This document shows, one piece after another, positions 8,923-18,090 of a stretch of 64,000 nucleotides of DNA (its first letter is position 1; each line of letters opens with the position of its first letter). The notes under the pieces were generated by a model that did no database searches, was not told the origin of the DNA, and was given only the letters and a program-made list of their open reading frames with translations. The stretch is taken from the NCBI RefSeq assembly GCF_027625935.1, contig NZ_CP115300.1, forward strand, positions 4,712,001-4,776,000, in the 5' to 3' direction. Both the position numbers and the translations under genes were made by a program. The stretch is from Streptomyces camelliae (GTDB lineage Bacteria > Actinomycetota > Actinomycetes > Streptomycetales > Streptomycetaceae).

Positions 8923-9381
8923 TCACCGAATGTTCCGGCTCAGCCACGGACTGAGCAGGATCATCGGCACGTGTTCGATGTGCGTGCGGTCGCCGGGCAG
9001 CGGGACGACCAGGCGGTAGCCGGGCGGGAAGCGGCGCGCCTTGACGTGGGCGAGGCCGTCGAAGACGGAACGGAGGAAGGCCGGCACGTCGTCGCGCGCG
9101 ATGTCGGGGCACTCGACGCCCTCGACGGTGATCAGCGCGTCGTCGTCCGGGTAGAGCCGCACGCTCACCCGGGGCAGGCCGCCGAACTCGACGTACGCCT
9201 CGTGCGGCAGGGAGCCGTCCGGGTCCATGGTCGTCCCGATGCCCGCGGCGCTGCGCCGGGAGGTCTGGTCGGCACCGATGTCGTCGGTCACCTCGATCTC
9301 GCGCGCGCAGCGGGCGGCGAGGTCGCGCAGGGCGTTGACGGCGGCCTGGGTGGTCGGCAGATGCTCGGGCGAGTGGTCCAT
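8923..9381 (-). CDS. Conserved protein of unknown function, 152 aa
   Basis: I do not recognise a family. The protein starts [20 protein letters not shown], has a helical N-terminus, a strand-rich middle ([28 protein letters not shown]) and an acidic segment, and ends [11 protein letters not shown]. There is no signal peptide or membrane helix. An alternative ATG four codons upstream (9393) is possible; neither has a strong ribosome site. It lies head-to-tail between kptA and the LLM oxidoreductase on the minus strand. Codon use fits a genuine gene. Confidence 0.65.
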   Translation of the reverse strand: MDHSPEHLPTTQAAVNALRDLAARCAREIEVTDDIGADQTSRRSAAGIGTTMDPDGSLPHEAYVEFGGLPRVSVRLYPDDDALITVEGVECPDIARDDVPAFLRSVFDGLAHVKARRFPPGYRLVVPLPGDRTHIEHVPMILLSPWLSRNIR

Positions 9382-9418
9382 ACCACTGATCATGGCATCG
9401 CGGTCACGGCACCGCCGC

Positions 9419-9982
9419 TCACCGGGGTCCGGGAAACCGCAGGTAGCGCGGCGGTACGGCCTGCGTCAGCCAGACCCCGTTGGCGCTGACGCGGAACACA
9501 TGGCCGTCCCGGTGCATGGCGCCCGCGTCCACGGCGAGCACCACGGGGCGGCCGCGGCGGGCGCCGACCCGGGTGGCGGTCTCGCGGTCGGCGGAGAGGT
9601 GCACGTCGTGCCGGTTCATGGGCCTGAGCCCCTGTGCGCGGATCGCGTCCAGGTTGCGCGCGACGGTCCCGTGATAGAGGTACGGCGGTGGGGTCACCGG
9701 GGGCAGTCCGAGGTCGACCTCGATGCTGTGGCCCTGGCTGGCGCGGATTCTGCCGCCCTCGATCGCGAAGCGCTGTTTGTCGTTGGCGGCCACTACATGG
9801 TCCAGCTCCTCGCGCGTGAACGGGAAGCCGTGGGCGGCGGCCGCGGCGATCAGGGCGTCGATCTCCACCCAGCCGGCCGGGTCCGGGGCGAGCCCGATCC
9901 GCTCCGGCTGGTGACGCAGGTGCCGGGAGAGGTACTTCGACACCTTCACGGTGCGTCTGTCGTCGATGGGTCTTTCGTTCAT
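9419..9982 (-). CDS. kptA: RNA 2'-phosphotransferase (Tpt1/KptA family)
   Basis: A 187-aa cytoplasmic enzyme of the Tpt1/KptA family, which transfers an internal RNA 2'-phosphate to NAD+, giving ADP-ribose 1'',2''-cyclic phosphate. The conserved elements are present: [12 protein letters not shown] near the N-terminus with the catalytic Arg/His, [16 protein letters not shown], the [11 protein letters not shown] segment, and [12 protein letters not shown] for NAD binding. The length is typical. Bacteria have no tRNA-splicing substrate, so the native target is unknown, although ADP-ribosylation of phosphorylated RNA ends is described for some members. A DnaA-box cluster lies directly upstream. 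Confidence 0.93.
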   Translation of the reverse strand: MNERPIDDRRTVKVSKYLSRHLRHQPERIGLAPDPAGWVEIDALIAAAAAHGFPFTREELDHVVAANDKQRFAIEGGRIRASQGHSIEVDLGLPPVTPPPYLYHGTVARNLDAIRAQGLRPMNRHDVHLSADRETATRVGARRGRPVVLAVDAGAMHRDGHVFRVSANGVWLTQAVPPRYLRFPGPR

Positions 9983-10036
9983 GTGTCCAGCGTGCGCGCG
10001 AGACGCTGATCACGCAGGTTTTTTTGTTCGCAGGTT

Positions 10037-10150
10037 TGATCCACAACCAAGTGAGGTTATCCACAGGGGAATTGGCGAATCTGTGGACAAGTGACGTGCT
10101 ACTTAGGGTGATTCGCGAAGTTTCTTGTCCGCAAAGGACCCTGTGGACAG
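10037..10150. promoter_or_regulatory. DnaA-box cluster upstream of kptA
   Basis: Two perfect boxes are visible: TTATCCACA (10057-10065) and the reverse of TTGTCCACA (10082-10090). Single-mismatch boxes lie at 10037-10045 (TGATCCACA), 10125-10133 (TTGTCCGCA) and 10142-10150 (reverse CTGTCCACA). Five boxes in about 115 bp is far above chance for GC-rich DNA. The last two fall in the 3' end of the MerR gene. Confidence 0.7.
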
Positions 10151-11047
10151 CCGGTCCAACGTCCGTGCCCTGACCTCTCGTTCGGCAGCCAGTGCGATGA
10201 ACTCGGAAACATGCCCGGGGCCAACAAGCCTTTCCACAGCGGCGATCACCCCCGCGGGCAAGGCCACGGAACGAGTGGCCACCGGATCATCAGCCCGCTT
10301 CTCCGCCACCAGATGTGTGCGCAAGTGCCGGGTGGCCAAGGTGCGCATGGCGCGCGCGAGTTCGGCCTCCAGCGTCTGCTGCGCAAGGGGCCGCAGCCGG
10401 CGCACGAGGGAGGCCGCTTCCGCCGCGTGCGCGTCCGTGCGGTGACCGGGATCGTCCAGGTAGCGCGCGAAGACGTACTCGGTGGTGAACTCCAGGAAAC
10501 GGGCGGCGATGTGCTCGACCCGGCCCCTCAACTCCCGTAGATGGCCCGAGATCGCGGACAGCGGGACTCCGGCCGCGTGCAACTCGACGGCCACGGACAG
10601 CTCTTGGGGGCTCGGCACCAGGAACGTGTCCGGGTCGCCGTCGATCCGCTCCAGCACGCCCAGCTCGACCGCCTCCGCCACGGCGTCGTCGGACGTGCCG
10701 CCGAAGCGGGCGTCGAGTTCGGCGCGCGTGACGCGATCGGGGCGTTCGTCCGTCCAGGGGCCGTCGACCTCGGTGACCAGGCCCAGCACCCCGCCCAGGC
10801 CCCGGCCGGTGTCCCAGGCCTCCAGCAGCTCCTTGATCGAGGCCAGGGTGTAGCCGCGGTCGAGGAGGTGGGCGATCTGGTGAAGCCGGGTGACGTGCGC
10901 CTCGGAGTAGACGTTGGCCCGCCCCCGGCGCTCGGGCCGGGGGAGCAGACCGCGGTCCTGGTAGGCGCGGATGGTCCGTACCGTCGTCGCGGTGTGGTGC
11001 GCGAGGTCCTCGATGCGGTACGTCCGCGCGGGCGGCGCTCCGGTCAT
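10103..11047 (-). CDS. MerR-family transcriptional regulator
   Basis: A 314-aa regulator with an N-terminal MerR winged helix: YRIEDLAHHTATTVRTIRAY is the HTH and QDRGLLPRPERRGRANVYSE the wing, followed by HVTRLHQIAHLLDRGYTLASIKELL. The ~220-residue effector part is mostly helical and has no metal-binding Cys motif, so it likely senses an organic ligand. It starts one base after the stop of the EphD-like gene, so they share a transcript. The regulator therefore probably controls its own operon, including the EphD-like and M24 genes. Confidence 0.88.
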   Translation of the reverse strand: MTGAPPARTYRIEDLAHHTATTVRTIRAYQDRGLLPRPERRGRANVYSEAHVTRLHQIAHLLDRGYTLASIKELLEAWDTGRGLGGVLGLVTEVDGPWTDERPDRVTRAELDARFGGTSDDAVAEAVELGVLERIDGDPDTFLVPSPQELSVAVELHAAGVPLSAISGHLRELRGRVEHIAARFLEFTTEYVFARYLDDPGHRTDAHAAEAASLVRRLRPLAQQTLEAELARAMRTLATRHLRTHLVAEKRADDPVATRSVALPAGVIAAVERLVGPGHVSEFIALAAEREVRARTLDRLSTGSFADKKLRESP

Positions 11048-11048
11048 G

Positions 11049-12803
11049 TCACAGCCTCGGCTCCACGCGCGCGATGCGCCGCAACGCCCCCGGCAGGAAA
11101 CGGGACATGAGGTGGGCGCCGCGAGCCTCCGGGGTGACCGGGACGACCGCCTTGTCGCGGCTCACCGCGTCCAGGATCGCCGAGGCCACCTTCTCCGGCG
11201 GGTAGTTGCGCATGCCGTACAGCCGGGCCGAGTTCTTCTGGCGGCGGCGCTCCTCCGCCTCGTCGACGCCGGCGAAGCGGGCCGTGGAGGTGATGTTCGT
11301 GTTGACGAACCCGGGGCAGATCGCGCTCACCCCGATGTCCTGCCCGGCGAGTTCGGCGCGCAGGCACTCGGAGAGCATCAGCACCGCCGCCTTGGAGGTG
11401 CTGTAGGCCGACAGCGCGCGGGAGGGCTGGTAGGCCGCCGCGGAGGCGACGTTGACGATGTGGCCGCCCTGGCCGCGCTCGCTCATCCGCGCGCCGAAGA
11501 GCCGGCAGCCGTGGATCACGCCCCACAGGTTCACGTCCAGGACCTTGCGCCAGTCGTCCGTCGTCGTGGCGAAGAAGGAGCCGGACAGGCCGATGCCCGC
11601 GTTGTTGACCAGCACGTCCAGCACGCCGTACGCGCGGTGCACCTTCTCGGCGAGCTTCTCCATCGCCTGCTCGTCGGAGACGTCGGCGGTCTCCGCCCAG
11701 GCCTCGGGTGCGCCGATCAGCCGGGACAGCTCGGCGGTGCGGGCGGCGGCCTCGGCGTCGCGGTCGACGGCGACCACGCGCGCGCCGGCCTCCGCGAAGG
11801 CGAACGCCGTGGCCCGGCCGATACCGCTGCCCGCGCCGGTGACCAGCACCAACTGCCCGCCGAACCGGGCGGCGTGACGGCCGGTGGCCTTCGGCTCGGG
11901 ACGGCCGCCGTCGACGGACATGATGAACTCCTCGATCCAGGAGGCGACGTGGTCGGGCCGGGTGCGCGGGACCCAGTGCCGGGCCGGGAGTGTGCGGCGG
12001 GTCAGCTGGGGCACCCACCGCTCCAGGTCGTCGTAGAGCCGCTCGGAGAGGAATGCGTCCGCCTGGGGCGTGATGAGCTGCACGGGCGCGTGTGCGTACG
12101 CGTCGGCGCGGGGCCTGGTCAGCCGGGCGCGGACGTTGTCCCGGTACAGCCAGGCGCCGTGCGCCGCATCGGAGGGGAGGGACGCGGTCGGGTAGTCGCC
12201 GCCGGGGACCTTCTCGACCCGCTCCAGGATGCCCGGCCAGCGCTTGCCGAGCGGGCCGCGCCAGGCCAGCTCGGGCAGGGCGGGCGTGTGCAGCAGGTAC
12301 ACGTACCAGGACTTGGCGCCCTGGCCGAGCAGCTGGCCCACCCGGCGGGGCGTCGGACGCTTCACGCGCGCGTTGATCCAGTGCCCGAAGTGGTCCAGGG
12401 ACGGGCCGGAGATCGAGGTGAAGGAGGCGATACGGCCCTCCGTGCGGCTCACCGTGACGAACTCCCACGACTGCACCGAGCCCCAGTCGTGCCCGACCAG
12501 GTGCACCGGCCGGTCCGGGCTGACGGCGTCCAGCACGGCCAGGAAGTCGTCGGTGAGCTTGGCGAGGGTGAATCCGCCGCGCAGCGGTTTCGGTGCCGTC
12601 GAGCGGCCGTGGCCGCGGACGTCGTACAGCACCACGTGGAAGCGGCCGGCGAGGCGGACGGCGACCTCGGACCAGACCTCCTTGCTGTCCGGGTAGCCGT
12701 GCACCAGCACCACCGTCGGCGCTTCCGGATCGCCCAGCTCGGCCACGCACAGCTCGACCCCGCCGGTGGCTATGCGGCGCTCCCGCGCCCCTTCCAGCGT
12801 CAC
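11049..12803 (-). CDS. EphD-like fusion: alpha/beta (epoxide) hydrolase + short-chain dehydrogenase
   Basis: A 584-aa two-domain enzyme. Residues ~1-300 form an alpha/beta hydrolase with the HGYPDSKEVW oxyanion region and GHDWG, whose Asp nucleophile is typical of epoxide hydrolases rather than esterases; the late His is in RPDHVASW. Residues ~310-584 form an SDR with the TGAGSGIG dinucleotide loop, NNAG and catalytic YSTSK. The arrangement and length resemble mycobacterial EphD, linked to lipid modification. The GTG start at 12803 overlaps the stop of the M24 gene (GTGA), indicating translational coupling. Substrate unknown. Confidence 0.9.
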   Translation of the reverse strand: MTLEGARERRIATGGVELCVAELGDPEAPTVVLVHGYPDSKEVWSEVAVRLAGRFHVVLYDVRGHGRSTAPKPLRGGFTLAKLTDDFLAVLDAVSPDRPVHLVGHDWGSVQSWEFVTVSRTEGRIASFTSISGPSLDHFGHWINARVKRPTPRRVGQLLGQGAKSWYVYLLHTPALPELAWRGPLGKRWPGILERVEKVPGGDYPTASLPSDAAHGAWLYRDNVRARLTRPRADAYAHAPVQLITPQADAFLSERLYDDLERWVPQLTRRTLPARHWVPRTRPDHVASWIEEFIMSVDGGRPEPKATGRHAARFGGQLVLVTGAGSGIGRATAFAFAEAGARVVAVDRDAEAAARTAELSRLIGAPEAWAETADVSDEQAMEKLAEKVHRAYGVLDVLVNNAGIGLSGSFFATTTDDWRKVLDVNLWGVIHGCRLFGARMSERGQGGHIVNVASAAAYQPSRALSAYSTSKAAVLMLSECLRAELAGQDIGVSAICPGFVNTNITSTARFAGVDEAEERRRQKNSARLYGMRNYPPEKVASAILDAVSRDKAVVPVTPEARGAHLMSRFLPGALRRIARVEPRL

Positions 12804-13642
12804 TTCTCCTCCGCCCAGCGCCGCACGTGCGGCAGATCGTCGTCCAGCCAGAACGCGCTCTGTTCGGGGTCCTTGGAGTCGGTGACCACGAGGATCTCCT
12901 CGAACTTCGCGCCCGTACCCCGGAAGCCGAGGTGGGGTTCGACCGCCCACAGGCCCGGCCGCGGCGGGTGGTCGGAGAAGCGGTACGGCGACCACAGGGG
13001 CGACCAGCCCTCGCGGTGGCCGTGCAGCGCGTCGGCGGCCAGACCCTTCAGGGACTGCGTGCCGAACCCGAACAGGTGCGGCGAGAAACGGCGCTGCTTC
13101 ACCCGGTCCACCTTGTGGGCGATCACCCCGAACGGGTACGCGCGGTGCCGGTTGGCGTAGCCCTGGCGGACCATGAGCCGGTCCACGTCCTCGTAGATCT
13201 CGCGCAGCGGGCGCCGCTCGCGCACCTCGCGCAGGATCAGTTCGCGGTGTGCCTCCAGGTCGGCCAGCAGCCGGTCCTGCACCGGGTTCACCCCGAGGGA
13301 GCCCGAGTAGCCGATGTCCGCCGTGTATCCCTCGTAGACCGGCGCCATGTCCAGGATGAACGGCATCCCGGGCGCCAGGGCGCGGTCGGTCGGGAAGAAC
13401 TGCAGGGGTATGCGGAAGTTCACGAACGCGGTGCGGTCGCCGAACCAGGCGAAGGGCAGATGGAACCAGTCCCGCACCCCGCGCTCGCGCAGCCACTCGC
13501 GCTGCATCCGCGCCGCCTCGCACTCGGTCACGCCCGGCTCCAGCCGCGCCGCGACCGCCTCCGCGCACTCGTAGGCGAGGCGCTGCACCCGCCTGAACCC
13601 CCGCAGCTCCACGGAGAGTTCGCTGCTCACTGCCGTCGTCAT
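12800..13642 (-). CDS. M24-family metallopeptidase-like protein
   Basis: A 280-aa protein with the pita-bread fold of aminopeptidase P/methionine aminopeptidase/creatinase. The five metal ligands can be assigned: Asp in FILDMAPV, Asp in TADIGYSG, His in IAHKVDR, Glu in WAVEPHLG and Glu in KFEEILVVT. There is no N-terminal creatinase domain. I chose the ATG at 13642 (MTTAVSSELSVEL) over a longer frame whose extension is low-complexity. It is the first gene of the M24-EphD-MerR operon. It may be a peptidase or have a non-peptidase substrate. Confidence 0.83.
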   Translation of the reverse strand: MTTAVSSELSVELRGFRRVQRLAYECAEAVAARLEPGVTECEAARMQREWLRERGVRDWFHLPFAWFGDRTAFVNFRIPLQFFPTDRALAPGMPFILDMAPVYEGYTADIGYSGSLGVNPVQDRLLADLEAHRELILREVRERRPLREIYEDVDRLMVRQGYANRHRAYPFGVIAHKVDRVKQRRFSPHLFGFGTQSLKGLAADALHGHREGWSPLWSPYRFSDHPPRPGLWAVEPHLGFRGTGAKFEEILVVTDSKDPEQSAFWLDDDLPHVRRWAEEK

Positions 13643-13883
13643 GCCGCCCCGTCCCGTCGTGCCGCCGATTCGTCCCATCGGCTGCGGTACGCGTCCGTAA
13701 CTTGACACTGGTGAATGTGACAGTTGTTAGAGGCGGCGTCAATAGGAGGGATGTCAGGCTGTGGAAAACCCGCGGTAACCCTTGGGTGGGGCATCCCTTA
13801 GGGTCCCGTAATACCTGGGTCTGACGCCAAGACGGCTCTGAGGTCTGACGACCGGCGTGGCCTGAATCACTACGGTCGAAGGC

Positions 13884-14855
13884 GTGACTGTGATCGCGAC
13901 CGAAAGCCTGAGCAAGCGGTTCCCCCGGGTGACCGCTCTCGACCGGCTGTCCGTGGACATCGGAGCCGGTGTGACCGGACTCGTCGGAGCCAACGGCGCC
14001 GGCAAGTCCACCCTGATCAAGATCCTGCTGGGGCTGTCCCCCGCCACGGAGGGCCGTGCCGAGGTGCTCGGCCTGGACGTCGCCACCAAGGGCGGCACCA
14101 TCCGCGAGCGCGTCGGGTACATGCCGGAGCACGACTGTCTGCCACCGGACGTCTCGGCCACCGAGTTCGTCGTCCACATGGCGCGCATGTCCGGCCTGCC
14201 GCCGACCGCCGCTCGCGAGCGCACCGCGGACACCCTGCGCCACGTCGGCCTGTACGAGGAGCGCTACCGCCCCATCGGCGGCTACTCGACCGGCATGAAG
14301 CAGCGGGTGAAGCTCGCCCAGGCGCTGGTGCACGACCCGCAGCTGGTCTTCCTGGACGAGCCGACCAACGGCCTCGACCCGGTCGGCCGGGACGACATGC
14401 TCGGCCTGATCCGCCGCATCCACACCGACTTCGGCATCTCGGTCCTGGTCACCTCCCACCTGCTGGGCGAGCTGGAGCGTACCTGCGACCACGTCGTCGT
14501 CATCGACGGCGGCAAGCTCCTGCGCTCCAGCTCCACCACCGACTTCACCCAGACCACGACCACCCTCGCGATCGAGGTCACCGACAGCGAGACCCACCCC
14601 GACGGCACCCGCGCGGTCCGCGAGGCGCTCCACGCGCGCGGGGTCGACACCCAGGGCGAAGGCGCGGGACTCCCCGGCGCGGGACACATCCTGTTGCTGA
14701 CCGCCGAGGGCGAGGAGATCTACGACCTCGTCCGGGACGTCGTCGCCGACCTCGGCCTCGGCCTGGTGCGCATGGAGCAGCGCCGGCACCACATCTCGGA
14801 GGTCTTCCGGGACAGCGACGAGCAGCGCAAGGAGGCGGCCGTCCATGGCGGTTGA
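13884..14855 (+). CDS. ABC transporter ATP-binding protein (ABC-2 type), first pair
   Basis: A 323-aa ATPase: Walker A GANGAGKST (residue ~36), signature YSTGMKQRVKLAQAL, Walker B LVFLDEPTNGLDP, and switch His in LLVTSHLL-like context (SVLVTSHLLGEL). The ~90-residue C-terminal extension is typical of drug/antibiotic or Nos-type exporters. GTG at 13884 is annotated; a second GTG at 13890 has better spacing to GAAGG. It overlaps the permease gene by 11 bp. Together the four genes encode two ATPase-permease pairs, perhaps one heteromeric exporter of unknown substrate. Confidence 0.93.
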   Translation: MTVIATESLSKRFPRVTALDRLSVDIGAGVTGLVGANGAGKSTLIKILLGLSPATEGRAEVLGLDVATKGGTIRERVGYMPEHDCLPPDVSATEFVVHMARMSGLPPTAARERTADTLRHVGLYEERYRPIGGYSTGMKQRVKLAQALVHDPQLVFLDEPTNGLDPVGRDDMLGLIRRIHTDFGISVLVTSHLLGELERTCDHVVVIDGGKLLRSSSTTDFTQTTTTLAIEVTDSETHPDGTRAVREALHARGVDTQGEGAGLPGAGHILLLTAEGEEIYDLVRDVVADLGLGLVRMEQRRHHISEVFRDSDEQRKEAAVHGG

Positions 14856-15753
14856 GCACCCCCTGGCCGCCCCCGCCGGCGACCAGACCCGCATCCACGA
14901 CATCGGCTACCGCGGCTACGACGGCCCCCGCCTCGGCCGCGCCTACGCCCGCCGCTCGCTGTACGCGCAGTCCCTGCGCGGCGCCTACGGACTCGGCCGC
15001 TCGGCCAAGTCCAAGGTGCTGCCGATGCTGCTGTTCGCGGTGATGTGCGTGCCCGCCGCCATCATGGTGGCCGTCGCGGTCTTCACCAAGGCGCACGAAC
15101 TGCCGGTCGCCTACACCCGCTACGCGATCCTGCTGCAGGCCGTGATCAGCCTGTACGTCGCCTCCCAGGCGCCCCAGTCCGTCTCCCGCGACCTGCGCTT
15201 CAAGACCGTACCGCTGTACTTCTCGCGGCCCATCGAGACCGCCGACTACGTCCGCGCCAAGTTCGCGGCACTCGCCTCGGCGATCTTCATCCTCACCGGC
15301 GCCCCCCTGCTCGTGATGTACGTGGGCGCGCTGCTGGCCAAGCTGGGCTTCGCCCACCAGACGAAGGAATTCGCCGAGGGACTGGTCTCCGTGGCGCTGC
15401 TCTCCCTGCTGTTCGCCGGCATCGGCCTCGTCATCGCCGCCGTCACTCCGCGCCGGGGCTTCGGCATCGCCGCTGTGATCGCCGTCATGATCATCTCCTA
15501 CGGCGCCGTCTCCACGCTCCAGGCCATCTCCGACGTGCACAACCACGCGAGCGCCATTCCGTGGATCGGCCTGTTCTCACCGGTCACCCTCATCGACGGC
15601 GTCCAGGCGGCCTTCCTGGGCGCGACCGCCCGCAACCCCGGAGGCGTCAGCCCGTCGGCCGGACAGGGCGTGGTCTACGTCCTGGTCGTGCTCGCCCTGA
15701 TCGCCGGCAGCTACGGCCTGCTGATGCGCCGCTACAAGAAGGTGGGACTGTGA
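14845..15753 (+). CDS. ABC-2 transporter permease, first pair
   Basis: A 302-aa membrane protein with about six helices. The soluble N-terminus (IHDIGYRGYDGPRLG) is a motif shared by ABC-2 permeases of this type in actinobacteria. It should form the channel for the ATPase encoded just upstream, whose gene it overlaps by 11 bp. Its own stop overlaps the GTG start of the next ATPase gene (GTGA at 15750-15753), so translation is coupled. Substrate unknown. Confidence 0.88.
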   Translation: MAVEHPLAAPAGDQTRIHDIGYRGYDGPRLGRAYARRSLYAQSLRGAYGLGRSAKSKVLPMLLFAVMCVPAAIMVAVAVFTKAHELPVAYTRYAILLQAVISLYVASQAPQSVSRDLRFKTVPLYFSRPIETADYVRAKFAALASAIFILTGAPLLVMYVGALLAKLGFAHQTKEFAEGLVSVALLSLLFAGIGLVIAAVTPRRGFGIAAVIAVMIISYGAVSTLQAISDVHNHASAIPWIGLFSPVTLIDGVQAAFLGATARNPGGVSPSAGQGVVYVLVVLALIAGSYGLLMRRYKKVGL

Positions 15754-16661
15754 CCACGCTCGTCATCGACCACGTCTCCCGCTGGTTCGGCAACGTGGTC
15801 GCCGTCAACGACATCACCATGACCATCGGACCCGGCGTCACCGGCCTGCTCGGCCCCAACGGCGCCGGAAAGTCCACCCTGATCAACATGATGGGTGGCT
15901 TCCTCGCCCCCTCCACCGGCACCGTCACCCTCGACGGACAGCAGGTGTGGCGCAACGAGCAGATCTACCGGCACATCGGCATCGTCCCCGAGCGCGAGGC
16001 GATGTACGACTTCCTCACCGGCCGCGAGTTCGTCGTCGCCAACGCCGAGTTGCACGGCCTGGGCGACAAGGCGGCCCAACGGGCGCTCGCCACGGTCGAG
16101 ATGGAGTATGCGCAGGACCGCAAGATCGCCACGTACTCCAAGGGCATGCGCCAGCGCGTGAAGATGGCGAGCGCCCTCGTCCACGAGCCCTCGCTGCTCC
16201 TGCTGGACGAGCCGTTCAACGGCATGGACCCGCGTCAGCGCATGCAACTGATGGACCTGCTGCGGAAGATGGGCGACGAGGGCCGCACGGTGCTGTTCTC
16301 CTCGCACATCCTCGAAGAGGTCGAGCAACTCGCCCGGCACATCGAGGTCGTCGTCGCCGGCAGGCACGCGGCCAGCGGCGACTTCCGCAAGATCCGCCGC
16401 CTGATGACCGACCGCCCGCACCGCTACCTGGTGCGTTCCAGTGACGACCGCGCCCTCGCGGCCGCGCTGATCGCCGACCCCTCGACGGCCGGCATCGAGG
16501 TCGACCACAGCGAGGGCGCGCTGCGCGTCCAGGCCGTCGACTTCGGCCGCTTCACCGCCCTGCTGCCGAAGGTCGCCCGGGACCACGGCATCCGGCTCCT
16601 CACGGTCTCGCCGTCCGACGAGTCCCTGGAGTCCGTCTTTTCGTACCTGGTCGCGGCGTAG
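15750..16661 (+). CDS. ABC transporter ATP-binding protein (ABC-2 type), second pair
   Basis: A 303-aa ATPase with Walker A GPNGAGKST, signature YSKGMRQRVKMASAL, Walker B LLLDEPFNGMDP and the switch His in FSSHILEEV. It starts MTTLVIDHVSRWFGNVVAV at a GTG that overlaps the preceding permease stop by four bases. It is a paralogue of the ATPase at 13884 and has the same C-terminal extension. The permease gene follows after 10 bp. Confidence 0.93.
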   Translation: MTTLVIDHVSRWFGNVVAVNDITMTIGPGVTGLLGPNGAGKSTLINMMGGFLAPSTGTVTLDGQQVWRNEQIYRHIGIVPEREAMYDFLTGREFVVANAELHGLGDKAAQRALATVEMEYAQDRKIATYSKGMRQRVKMASALVHEPSLLLLDEPFNGMDPRQRMQLMDLLRKMGDEGRTVLFSSHILEEVEQLARHIEVVVAGRHAASGDFRKIRRLMTDRPHRYLVRSSDDRALAAALIADPSTAGIEVDHSEGALRVQAVDFGRFTALLPKVARDHGIRLLTVSPSDESLESVFSYLVAA

Positions 16662-16671
16662 GAGGCCGAAG

Positions 16672-17391
16672 ATGTACGACCCCACCGTCGCCCGGCTCAC
16701 CTACCGGGCCCTGCTCGGCCGTCGCCGGGCCCTCATCCTCGGCGCGCTGCCGCTGCTCCTGATCGTGCTCTCGGTGGCCGTGCGGGCCCTGACCGGAGCC
16801 GACGACCAGACCGCGTCCGACGTCCTCGGCGGCTTCGCCATCGCCACGATGGTGCCGATCATCGGCGTCATCGCGGGCACGGGCGCGATCGGCCCCGAGA
16901 TCGACGACGGCTCCGTCGTCTACCTGCTGTCCAAACCGCTGAAGCGGCCCGCGATCATCTTCACCAAGCTGATCGTCGCCATCGCCGTGACCATGGTCTT
17001 CTCGGCGGTGCCGACCCTGATCGCGGGCCTGATCCTCAACGGCAACGGCCAGCAGATCGCCGTCGCCTACACGGTCGCCGCGCTGGTCTCCTCCATCGCC
17101 TACTCGGCGCTGTTCCTGCTGCTGGGCACGGTCTCCCGGCACGCGGTGGTCTTCGGACTGGTCTACGCGCTGGTCTGGGAGGCGCTGTTCGGCTCCCTGG
17201 TGCCCGGCGCGCGCACGCTCAGCGTCCAGCAGTGGTCGCTGGCCGTCGCCCACAAGGTGGCCGGCGGGGACCTCGTGACCTCCTACGTGGGCCTGCCGAC
17301 GGCCACCGTGCTGCTGGTGGTCGTCACGGTGCTGGCGACCTGGTACGCCGGCCAGAAGCTGCGGGCACTGAAGCTCACGGGCGAGGAGTAG
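16672..17391 (+). CDS. ABC-2 transporter permease, second pair
   Basis: A 239-aa protein with about six membrane helices, starting MYDPTVARLTYRALLGRRRA. The sequence SKPLKRPAIIFTKLIVA between helices is typical of ABC-2 permeases related to NosY. ATG 16672 follows TAGGAGG (16660-16666). It is the last gene of the four-gene exporter operon and pairs with the ATPase just upstream. Confidence 0.87.
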   Translation: MYDPTVARLTYRALLGRRRALILGALPLLLIVLSVAVRALTGADDQTASDVLGGFAIATMVPIIGVIAGTGAIGPEIDDGSVVYLLSKPLKRPAIIFTKLIVAIAVTMVFSAVPTLIAGLILNGNGQQIAVAYTVAALVSSIAYSALFLLLGTVSRHAVVFGLVYALVWEALFGSLVPGARTLSVQQWSLAVAHKVAGGDLVTSYVGLPTATVLLVVVTVLATWYAGQKLRALKLTGEE

Positions 17392-17470
17392 GCCTCCGGC
17401 CGCTTGACGGGGGCTTCACACCGGGCCGGGCACACTGGACAAAGCAGGACGTAGGGCTAGGAGGTCGTCG

Positions 17471-17722
17471 ATGGCAGAGGAGATACCCGCACACGACGGG
17501 CACGGGCGCCTTGAGGGCGACGTCCGGGACGGGCTGGACGGGCTCGTCCTGGACGAGGAGTTCATCCGGGGCGCCGAGACCTCCGAGCCGTCGGCGCGGG
17601 CCCGTATGCTCGCCGCCCGCTGGCGCGCCGAGGAGCCCGAGCCGCAGCCGTGGCGCTCCGACGAGCCGCCGGCGGGCTGGTTCTTCAGCAAGGCGCGGCG
17701 ACGCAGGTGGCGTCGGCGATAG
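17471..17722 (+). CDS. Small conserved acidic/basic protein, 83 aa
   Basis: No known domain. The N-terminus is acidic (MAEEIPAHDGHGRLEGDVRDGLDGLVLDEEF, shown here only to mark composition), the middle reads ARARMLAARWR, and the end is very basic (FFSKARRRRWRRR). AGGAGG (17459-17464) precedes the ATG by the right spacing, which supports translation. It follows the transporter operon by 79 bp. The split charge pattern suggests a nucleic-acid or membrane-associated role, but no function can be given. Confidence 0.65.
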   Translation: MAEEIPAHDGHGRLEGDVRDGLDGLVLDEEFIRGAETSEPSARARMLAARWRAEEPEPQPWRSDEPPAGWFFSKARRRRWRRR

Positions 17723-17978
17723 GGCGGAGCGCCGCGTAATTCGGTGGCGTCCAACTCGGCGGCGGGGCAGAGTGGTTGCAGCCCATCCGCCGGGAATGTC
17801 CCGGCGCCGCGATCCGGGAGTGGAGGTGGGCGATGTCCATGCACGGCAGTACGCCCAGCTCCCGACAGGGCGGTCCGAGGCCGGCTCCGGTGTAGTTACC
17901 CCGCCGTGGAGCCACAGGAACCGCCCGGGGCGGCCTCTTCGAGCACGTGAGCGCTGCGCTCGCGTGGGCCGCCCACCC
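17723..17978. other. Intergenic stretch before tRNA-Ser
   Basis: I see no convincing coding sequence or RNA here. It ends immediately at the tRNA gene and probably holds its promoter. Confidence 0.5.
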
Positions 17979-18065
<87 letters not shown>

Positions 18066-18090
18066 AGAAGAAGCAGAAGACACCGCAGGC

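Noticed and set aside
9383..10150. oriC at the kptA DnaA boxes
   Set aside because: Too few boxes and no dnaA/dnaN beside it; oriC in Streptomyces is much larger. A titration or regulatory cluster is more likely.
12593..13705. Plus-strand frame over the M24 and EphD-like genes
   Set aside because: It is opposite genes with intact metal ligands and catalytic motifs and has no recognisable features.
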